Of a DNA stretch of 27,680 nucleotides, positions 21,301-27,680 are shown piece after piece. The stretch lies in the NCBI GenBank assembly GCA_005223375.1, contig RXOD01004149.1, positions 1 through 27,680 of the forward strand, in the 5' to 3' direction. A program made the translations under genes and the position numbers. The stretch's first letter is position 1. Every line of letters starts with the position of its first letter. The notes beneath the pieces were generated by a model. The model did not search any database, was not told where the DNA came from, and saw only the letters and a program-made list of their open reading frames with translations. The DNA comes from Amoebophrya sp. AT5.2 (Eukaryota > Sar > Dinophyceae > Syndiniales > Amoebophryaceae).

Positions 21301-24300
21301 GCAAATAGAACGGGACAAAGAGCGCAAGTGTTTTGGTACTACTAGGGGTGGGGTTCAGAATAAGCCGGCCTCTACTAGTCCTGCCGTCAGCGATTTTGCA
21401 AACGAGCTGTACTGGAAGCGAGGAGGTGGCAGTCCGTCTGGTGGAATATTCGACTTCGTCTCCGCGTACGACAGCAACGCCTCCCTGCTGGCGCCGGAAG
21501 TCACTAGACAGCAGCTGCAAGCACTTCCGGATGAGCAGGAGCGGCACGACTACCTCGCCCACCAATATGAGGTCGCTCACCTTCTTGACGATAACACCAT
21601 AGCGGTGGAGAAGTGCCATCGCTTGCCAAAGCGGCAGCAGCGGAGCGCCAAATCCGGAGCGTGGAAAAATGTGGAGAGTATTTCAGCAAGTGCGCTGTTC
21701 GTTGATTTCTCTCAACGAATTGCAGACGCGCGCGGCAAATTGCGCAGGTGGTTTAAGAGGGACGCGGCTCTCCGCAAGAACTTACTGAAGGGCAAGCCGA
21801 AGAAATTTGGAAGCTGGTGTGAGCTGCTGCGAATTTTCCAAATCGGAGGGATTTCAAAGGCGCTATTCAAGATTCGCCAGTCGTTGTCAAAAAAGACGAA
21901 AGACGCGCTGCGGGTCCAGAACGTGCAGCGGCGCGGGGCTGCATGGGCGAAAACGAAGGCGCAATTTGAAATGGATATGGCCCGCCACGCGCAGCAGTAC
22001 CCTACTGAGGCGGAGAGGGTATTGGACGATGCGCGATGCACTGCTTTGAGAATCTTGGAGATGAGCGACGTGCTGAACATGAACAGGCGCGAAGTGTCGG
22101 AAATCGCAAAAGCAGGCGTGGAGCCGTGCGCACATTATCAGATTCGTGACGGCGTGCGCTCCTACTTTACCAGCTACGTGAAGTATTGTTACTTGCAGCC
22201 TGCTGCCGGGATAGTGGCTCAAGCGGTAGGCAGCATCAGAAGTGCGGTGTTTGCCGTTCAGGCAAAAATTCGGGCTGCCTTAAAAAAAAAGAAGGATGAT
22301 TCCGACGACGGGGGGAAGTCTACAAAGCAGCAAGCTGCAGGGACGAGCAGCTCCTCCAGTGCAGCACCGAAGGCGAAGCAAAAGCAAAAGGAAGCTGCAG
22401 CACAGAAACAAACAGCGTCTTGCACGTCGACAAAAGGAGACGGGCAACAGGGTGGGGGCGTAAAAATTTCTGACGGTGAACTGGCTTTGCTGGACCCGAA
22501 GCGGGTGCTCGTCCTCACTTGTAAACCGAAGCGGCAGCAGGAGGAAGGAGAGACAGCGTGCACGATTACGGATAACGAGACGAGAACATATTGTGCGCCT
22601 TGGGCACTCCTCAATCCTGACCGGAGCTGCCTGCTCGAGCTGAAACAGATAAGCCGATCGGGACCACTTGCTGCCGCGCTTTTCCGTGTCGGCGCAGATG
22701 AGAGAACATCTTCTCGCGCGACATCACTCGCTAGCGAGCAGCAGCTATTAGAACGAGAGAACGAACTTCATGTCGCGGACGAGTCAGCGTCTTCGGCCTA
22801 TGGTGGACCACCTGGGAAGAAGTTCTCTTCTGCGTCGTCGAGCGTCCATCTTCTTAGCAGCAATCCTGATCAGCACGACGAAGCTTTAGACCGTGTCTTC
22901 GCTGCAAGGCTGTCACTCACTCTTGCGCCGGGGCAGGAGTTTTGCGCTCTGCAGATGGGAAGCAAAGGCGAAACGGCGCCGACATGGGTCGACGCTTCCA
23001 GCGTAACGGGGTGTCTTCCGGACGATCTAGATTTCTTTTCTGCCAGGATGCGAGTTTTTTACTTCCGTGCCCCCGATCCCAACCCTTCATCATCATTAGC
23101 GACGGACGAGTGCGATGGCGATGGAGATGTTGTGATGCGAACGCCGACGAACACTTCTTCTGGTGACCGCGCGCTCTTTTTCCGTACTATTTTCAACACC
23201 GCCATCAAAGAAGACGCGCAGGACGGGGGGTGTAGTCGAGCTTGGTTTTACAACGCGCCGTATTTGGTTTTTGACAATCTGACTCGCCCCGAGCGTCCTT
23301 CGACGACTTCATTCCCTCGGCGGCCGAAGACCATGGGGACAAAAGAAGCAGAGGTGCGCAACATGTGCAAAAACGTTTTTTTTGCTGTGCGCAAAAAGCG
23401 ACGAGCACAGCAGCTGGTGGATGACATCAAAAACAAGCTGGTCTTCTCTACTACTGCTGGCGCCGCAGCTGGTGTTGATGGGCATGGAGGTAAGCTGGAA
23501 AAGTTTGCGAATACGGTCAAGCAGCAACTTGCAGCATTTGGGATTGGCGACGACGTGCGTAATAGTAGCAGCAGCAGCGAGGACGAGTTGATATACAGCG
23601 CTGACATCAAAAACGAGTCCGACAGCTGCAGCAACTACAGCAGCGGCGACGACGTAAGCGGGCAGCCTCATGCGAGGGAAGTTGCTCGACGTGGTCGGGC
23701 GTCTCTGTCGCCGGACGCGGAAAAGGATCTGAAAGAGGTCCTGATTGATCATCTCCAGCGCAAGGATGGTTTCTCACAGGAAGAGGCCGAATTGTTCGTC
23801 GAAGAAGAGCTTAGTCGAGACCGCGACGTCGATGATACAACAGCGACGCAGCACGAGCCAGCGGCTGTAAAACAACAGCCAGACATGATCATCGAGTCCA
23901 GCAGTATCGACAGCATCAAACCGAATCCGGAGCGAGAGCATCTTCATCATGATCGAGATGGCCTTCATCTTGCAGCAGGCCACGACGAGCTCCTCCTCGG
24001 CCCGTCGTCGTCCGCTACCAACGAATCGCACCAACAGGGAGCAGGAAGCTCGCGGAACGTGCGCAGAGACGAGCAGATTCTTGGCAGCGAAGACGCTAGC
24101 GAGAAAATCACGCTTGCGAGTGCGACGAGCGCAAATATTAAAAAGTCCTACTACAGGCCGCAGGAGACTCCGGATCCGCTATCCGAGTCGCAACGAAAAA
24201 GATTTGTGGAAGAGAAGAAAAGCTTTGAGACTTTTTTGCGGCGGCGGGAAAACTCATTGCATAGCTGCATGCAGAACCCTTGCTACATTGTCGAAGACGA

Positions 24301-25461
24301 CGCGTGGGGAGAAGCGAAGAGCGTTCTGCAATTTCAGGGAAAGCAAGTGGCATCGGTGCGCATAAAGATGTTTCCACTCCCGGGCTGCCGCGAAGCTCTA
24401 AGACTAAAGCAGATGATACAGGAAAATGAGCCCTCAAGTGATTCTGTCGCGCTGCGGCCACCAGAAGCCGAAATGGTAAAGAAGAGCACCAGAACACGGG
24501 TAAACAATCCGGTCGCGCAATTAATTGGGTGCGAACGCAGGCGGATGATAATCGGGCGCGGCGTGAAGCCGGGACGTGAACTGGGGGCAAAGTAAGCCGT
24601 CCTCTTTTCTCACGAGTCTTTGCATCGAGGACCTACTTGCGCTTTTCGTTCCATTGAACAGCACCAACCAAGAAGTAGCGCCAGCTTTTAACTATTCATC
24701 TCAAATACACTCAAAACAGGTTGTTCCTGTACGCGATGGTCGCGAAGCTTCGGCTCATCCTATTGCACTACAAGAAACCCAACAAGAAGAACCCCGCAGC
24801 ACCGCTTTGCGATTCGGACTGGGAACGCGTGAAAACGCGATGGAAGTACTGGATGAACGAGGCGAGAAAAAGAGCACTCAATCAGGTTCCGGACGACGAT
24901 GCTGAAACGAAGAAGGACATCGAGGCGATATCTTTGGACGAGGAGCTCGGCAGGAAGCTACTATCGCCTACGCCGACGTTCGTCCTCATGAAGCCCAGTG
25001 AGTGTGCAGAATTTGCAGACCAGTATTACTCTAAGCGGCGCGACCGTCTTCAGCGTACGATTGGCGGCCCCTCGTTGATGGATTCAGATGGAGAAGAAGA
25101 CGGCGACGAAGAATCGGAGGGACAGGAGCAGGTGGACGAAGTAGAGTCGGAGGGTGGACTCGAGGATGACGGACAGCACCAGACCACGAGGTGCGCAGGG
25201 GAACCGAAAGAAAGCGGGCTCTCCAACGGGGATTCGAAAGAGAAGAAGACAAAAAGTGGGGGGAATAAAGCCGTCGCAGGAAAACGATCGGGAAAAGCGT
25301 CAGCCAAAGCCGGACAGAGTGGGGGGGCAGACGCAGGCTTTAAGCCGAAGCCACAAAAGCCGGCAGCGAAGGCAGCGCCAACAAAGCCGAAGCCGCAGGA
25401 GAAACGCCTGCGGCCCGGGCAGGTTCCCCGGGCACGAAAAGGGCAGGCGCTGAAATATTGA
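15201..25461 (+). CDS. giant protein of unknown family with two predicted membrane helices
   Basis: No known domain recognised. Favoured exons 15201-19705, 19883-21123, 21189-24591 and 24720-25461 give 3,296 residues. Long Ser/Thr/Ala/Asp-rich stretches alternate with globular-looking islands at about 16600-16810, 17150-17390 (LEKWKDIVTVEKLRNRLG), 17965-18205, 21380-22290 and 24250-24400. Two hydrophobic helices are visible: 20517-20591 (starts WWILPAF) and 20673-20726 (AVMLLIAVVGFIVAL), so membrane anchoring is likely. The final exon holds a Trp-containing helix (DWERVKTRWKYW), an acidic run and a Lys/Ala/Pro-rich tail that stops at 25459. Exon 1 (4.5 kb) and the third exon (3.4 kb) are stop-free, which argues strongly for coding. 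The first 100 codons are doubtful: two other frames also look coding there. It could be two genes split at 21100-21290. Confidence 0.68.
19706..19882 (+). other. intron 1 of the giant gene (177 nt)
   Basis: GTACAA donor and CACACAG acceptor; clearly AT-rich against the flanking exons. The length is divisible by 3 and it contains an in-frame TAG at 19767. It links the 4.5-kb exon to the membrane-helix exon. Confidence 0.78.
21124..21188 (+). other. possible short intron at a frame change in the giant gene (65 nt)
   Basis: The reading frame must change between a stop at 21098 in the downstream frame and a stop at 21291 in the upstream frame. A GTCCTG...CGCAG intron of 65 nt gives the correct shift and a plausible join, but its donor breaks the GTA rule seen in the other introns. 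Alternatives are other donors near 21021-21027 with an acceptor at 21133, or an indel. Confidence 0.3.
24592..24719 (+). other. intron 3 of the giant gene (128 nt)
   Basis: GTAAGC donor and AAACAG acceptor, phase 2. The length (2 mod 3) moves the frame to the final exon, and the in-frame TAA lies within the donor itself. Good consensus at both ends. Confidence 0.82.
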
Positions 25462-25556
25462 AGCGGCGCCGCTGTCGTAGATTATTCATTGCAATCCACC
25501 CAGTGAGTGCGTGCGGTCGTTTGCCTCCATTCTTTTACCTCCCGGCCGCTCCGGCC

Positions 25557-25572
25557 TGTTCGAATTCGAACA
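25557..25572. repeat. palindrome with TTCGAATTCGAA core, copy 3 (16 bp)
   Basis: TGTTCGAATTCGAACA is fully self-complementary. It lies about 100 nt after the stop codon of the giant gene. A degenerate version (GCTCGAATTCGGAGGC) occurs at 25845-25860. Confidence 0.88.
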
Positions 25573-25641
25573 CGGTACCCCGCGGCTCTGCTTGCTCGTC
25601 TGGCGCTGTCGTGGGCGTGTTTCTTCGTCGCAAGTTCGTCC

Positions 25642-25690
25642 GCGCGGCTCTTTCGCGCAGCTCTTTCGCGCAGGCCCGCGCAGCTCTTTC
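25642..25690. repeat. 13-nt tandem repeat, unit GCGCAGCTCTTTC
   Basis: Units at 25642-25654 (one mismatch), 25655-25667 and 25678-25690, with a truncated unit (GCGCAGGCCC) between the second and last. It would encode alternating Arg/Ala/Lys/Glu on the minus strand; no function is suggested. Confidence 0.8.
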
Positions 25691-25779
25691 GCACGGAGCT
25701 CCGATCGGCGTTCGCGCATTCGCGCGATGGCGTCGCATGGCTTCGCCTTCGCTGGGCTTCGCTTTTGCAGATTGCTACG

Positions 25780-25832
25780 CGGCACCCGTAGCAGCGTGGT
25801 GGGGCTGTTCTTCGTTCTCGTTGGGTGCGAAG
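25780..25832 (+). repeat. direct repeat copy A (about 53 nt)
   Basis: Matches 26047-26102 over most of its length: shared blocks CGGCACCCGTAGCAGC, GGGGCT, TTCTTCGTTCT and GGGTGCGAAG in the same order with small gaps. Confidence 0.8.
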
Positions 25833-26046
25833 CATCTCCACCGTGCTCGAATTCGGAGGCAATGCAGCTGGGCCGCGTGCAAAGTCTGCAGCTTGGGCGC
25901 CGCTGGTTGAACTTGCTGGGGCCGCTGGTCGAGCTGCAGCCAGGACCACCGTCGACGAAAAGTCTGCGCGCGTTTCATTTGCTTCCGGGGGCCTGCTCCG
26001 GGCGTCTTCGCGCCTTGCTCCCCTATTTTCTAAAATAGACGCCGCG

Positions 26047-26102
26047 CGGCACCCGTAGCAGCCGCGTTCTGGGGCTCTTCTTCGTTCTGGATGGGTGCGA
26101 AG
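26047..26102 (+). repeat. direct repeat copy B (about 56 nt)
   Basis: Partner of the repeat at 25780-25832, 267 nt downstream in the same orientation. The two differ by a few substitutions and 1-3 nt gaps, as expected for an old duplication. Confidence 0.8.
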
Positions 26103-26209
26103 GAGCGCGCGGCCCCGCTGGGGCTGGCTCCTCGCTTTGCCCATGGTCCCGCTGCAGTTTGTCTTTGTGGCCGTGCGGCGCGCGTCGTCGCGGTGTCCCC
26201 CTGATGGTT

Positions 26210-26416
26210 CTACTTCACTGGGGCCCTCGCCTCCTTCTTGTACTGCGGCAGCTTCTTCTTGGTGCAGACGCTCGCGCAGGCAGCTACTTTTCCCTGTTTG
26301 TTCCGCTTCTGGTCCGCTTTGGTGAGTCCCCCGCCCGTCTTCTTCGCTTTTCCGCTCCATACGGCCAAGCGCGCACTTTTCCCGCGGGCGATGACGCTGG
26401 CCATTCCCATCTTCAT
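26210..26416 (-). pseudogene. truncated copy of a lysine-rich 'GGLTK...KNKxGK' family gene
   Basis: Minus-strand frame of 68 residues with an ATG at 26416. It opens MKMGMASVIARGKSARLAV and continues with GGLTKADQKRNKQGK, SVCTKKK and QYKK, then stops. From memory of the family, dinoflagellate relatives read '(M)KAMK..IARGK.A....F.G.K.KT.GGLTK..L.KNK.GK.VSKK' and continue with a Trp-containing helix and a 'GKALY.KAK.LY' end, about 50 residues more. Here that second half is missing. The role of the family is not established as far as I know; it is small, basic and probably nuclear or DNA-associated. It shares a 22-nt identical block (26251-26272) with the other copy at 27338-27359. It could still be a short expressed gene. 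Confidence 0.55.
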
Positions 26417-26635
26417 GGCCAGCGCCTAGCTTCATCGCCGCCATCTTTGCCACCTGGGGGCGCGCAGCGCTGCGACCCCTCGCCGGTTGGCAAAGGCAAA
26501 GAAATGGGTGGCGCGCTGTTTGTCTGGGCGGCATTGCGTTTGGCGCGTTTTTGCGGAAAGCGAGATGGTCCCCGCCTGTTTCTTTTGTCTTCGCTTGGTA
26601 TTGGCTGTCTTGTTCCTTGCTTCTCTGGTTTTCGA

Positions 26636-26657
26636 TCGTGTTCGAATTCGAACACGA
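26636..26657. repeat. palindrome with TTCGAATTCGAA core, copy 4 (22 bp)
   Basis: Core at 26641-26652; self-complementarity extends 5 nt on each side to 22 bp in all, the longest of the four copies. Confidence 0.88.
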
Positions 26658-26829
26658 GAGCGGCGCTCCTTTGCATGCATTGGGCCGCGCTTTGGGCGCG
26701 TGATGTCGATAGAGCTGAACGCAACAGGCGAGGCGGAGGAAGTCGAATGGCTCCGGATTCGCAGCGCTTTTGTCTGCTTCTTTGTCGCCAAATGTGCCGC
26801 GCCTTCCCGTGTTGCGTAGTTTCCCTGGC

Positions 26830-27029
26830 AGCCCAGAGGCGCCCGCAATCTTCCGCGACGCAATCGCGCGGGCTTCAGCTGTCGCGCCGGCCAGGTAATC
26901 GGCTGACGGCAGCACGTCGCCGACTGGATCAAGGAAGGCGCCGATCTTGCGGAAGAGCTCCTCTGGGAGCGTTCTGCGACCAGCTGTCTGGTACTCGCGC
27001 GCCACGTTGTGGCGAGACCGCTCGGGCAC
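26830..27029 (-). pseudogene. F-box-like remnant
   Basis: The minus-strand frame contains RRTLPEELFRKIGAFLDP, which fits the F-box start pattern 'LPxEllxkIxxfLdp', then a helical Ala-rich stretch (DYLAGATAEARAIASRKIAG). F-box domains bind Skp1 in ubiquitin ligases. No ATG precedes it in frame, and a TAG lies just upstream of a GTG at 27029. The frame stays open to 25482 but loses protein-like character after about 26830. It may be the N-terminal part of the same decayed gene as the lysine-rich segment ending at 26210. Pattern recognition only. Confidence 0.35.
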
Positions 27030-27135
27030 ATGCTTTCCCTAAGCTTTTGCCGGCCTGCACGCGGGGCCCCTTTCGCGCTGCGCGGGCGGAGCAGCTGGCC
27101 CATTGATTTGGGCTCTGCCGCTCCGGTCTTCGCTT

Positions 27136-27660
27136 CTACTTCTTGTACAGGGGCCGCACCTTCGCGGGCAGCTCCTTGCCCGCTGCTGCTTTTTCTCCCG
27201 ACCGCGAGCCTTGTTGACGAGAAGCCGCGCGCCCCCCTCCGTCAGCGCCAGCGGCGCCGCAGGCCAGCGGTGCCCACTTGGTTGCTGGATTTCTGCACGC
27301 ATTGCGCCCACGGATTCGCGTAGCCTTTGTACTGGTGCTTCTTCTTGGTGCAGACGCTGTGGCGGAGCGCCACAATTTTCCCCAGCTTGTTCTTCTTCGA
27401 GCGCGCTTGCCCCTGCTTTTCATGCCGGAAGCCGCGAGGCGGCCTTCCAACGCCGCAGCCTTGCACGCCTTGGGGTCGCTCCGCTCCTTCTCCATTGGCA
27501 TCCGAAAACGCGCTTGGAGCTTCGACGGGCGCAGCAACTCGCGGGGGTTTTTAGCCCGCAAGGTGTTGCCGTGCGTCTTCTTCGGGACGTTGTCGCTAAT
27601 CGTCTTCACCTTGGTCCGGGTCCGTTGGCGTCCTTGTCGCTGAAGATATAGACGCCCTGC
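27136..27660 (-). pseudogene. frameshifted copy of the lysine-rich 'KNKxGK' family with an N-terminal extension
   Basis: Read on the minus strand, family-like protein continues across three frames. First VYIFSDKDANGPG (near 27650-27615), then KVKTISDNVPKKTHG...KACKAAALEGRLAASGMK in a second frame (27612-27420), then SKKNKLGKIVALRHSVCTKKK and YANPWAQCVQKSSNQVG back in another (to about 27270), then LTEGGARLLVNKARG in a third (near 27245-27200), and finally GKELPAKVRPLYKK with a stop (27180-27136). The last pieces match the expected second half of the family (Trp helix, then a Lys/Leu/Tyr end). At least three frame changes without matching splice sites indicate a pseudogene, unless the sequence has errors. 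The start may lie beyond the window. Confidence 0.6.
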
Positions 27661-27680
27661 GTCCGCGCTCGGCGATTCGT

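Larger units (their letters stand above)
25462..27680. other. GC-rich repeat region with decayed minus-strand genes
   Basis: The region runs from the end of the giant gene to the window edge. Its long open frames on both strands mostly reflect high GC and disagree with each other. It contains a 13-nt tandem repeat, a dispersed direct repeat of about 55 nt, two long copies and one degenerate copy of the TTCGAATTCGAA palindrome, and three minus-strand segments with real protein similarity or pattern. I read it as a pseudogene or repeat graveyard convergent to the giant gene. Confidence 0.55.

Noticed and set aside
25482..27029. 515-codon minus-strand frame as one intact protein
   Set aside because: Only the first 65 codons look protein-like. 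It lacks an ATG start, crosses repeats and palindromes, and overlaps the better supported lysine-rich frame at 26416-26210 in another frame.
26159..27106. 315-codon plus-strand frame in the GC-rich end region
   Set aside because: It is antisense to the family-like minus-strand segments, its composition is Arg/Ser/Leu/Cys-rich, and it has no motif; probably an open frame by chance at high GC.

Overview
The window looks like nuclear DNA of a protist, most likely an alveolate of the dinoflagellate lineage. The reasons are: GC-rich long exons separated by short AT-richer spliceosomal introns; large proteins with low-complexity Ser/Ala/Glu/Lys stretches; four successive genes on the same strand; and, at the right end, decayed relatives of a lysine-rich 'GGLTK...KNKxGK' family that I associate with dinoflagellates and large algal viruses. 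Taxonomy is an inference. I saw no spliced leader, rRNA, tRNA, CRISPR array or intact transposase.

Layout. (1) 2-5708 (+): 3' part of a DEAD-box RNA helicase gene with four exons visible, an acidic and coiled-coil N-terminal extension and a Trp/Gly/Asn-rich tail. (2) 5709-7259: intergenic, starting with three hairpins; the first is a near-perfect 31-nt palindrome. (3) 7260-9119 (+): four-exon gene joining an Rdx/selenoprotein W-like thioredoxin-fold domain (Cys form) to four EF-hand loops. (4) 9120-10317: AT-richer intergenic DNA. (5) 10318-13400 (+): coiled-coil protein of about 870 residues, family unknown. (6) 13401-15200: intergenic DNA with two copies of a TTCGAATTCGAA palindrome and the left arm of a 20-bp inverted repeat. 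(7) 15201-25461 (+): very large gene, about 3,300 residues in the favoured model, with no recognised domain, two probable membrane helices and a basic tail. (8) 25462-27680: GC-rich repeat-laden region with minus-strand gene remnants: two copies of the lysine-rich family, one truncated and one frameshifted, and an F-box-like stretch.

Gene models were built by matching GT/AG sites to reading-frame changes and to protein-family continuity. Ten introns fit a consistent rule: donors begin GTA, six of the ten GTAC, and all ten acceptors end CAG. Two junctions stay uncertain: the first intron of gene 3, and the frame change near 21100-21290 in gene 4. The four large genes share no visible pathway; their common orientation is typical of gene-rich dinoflagellate chromosomes.
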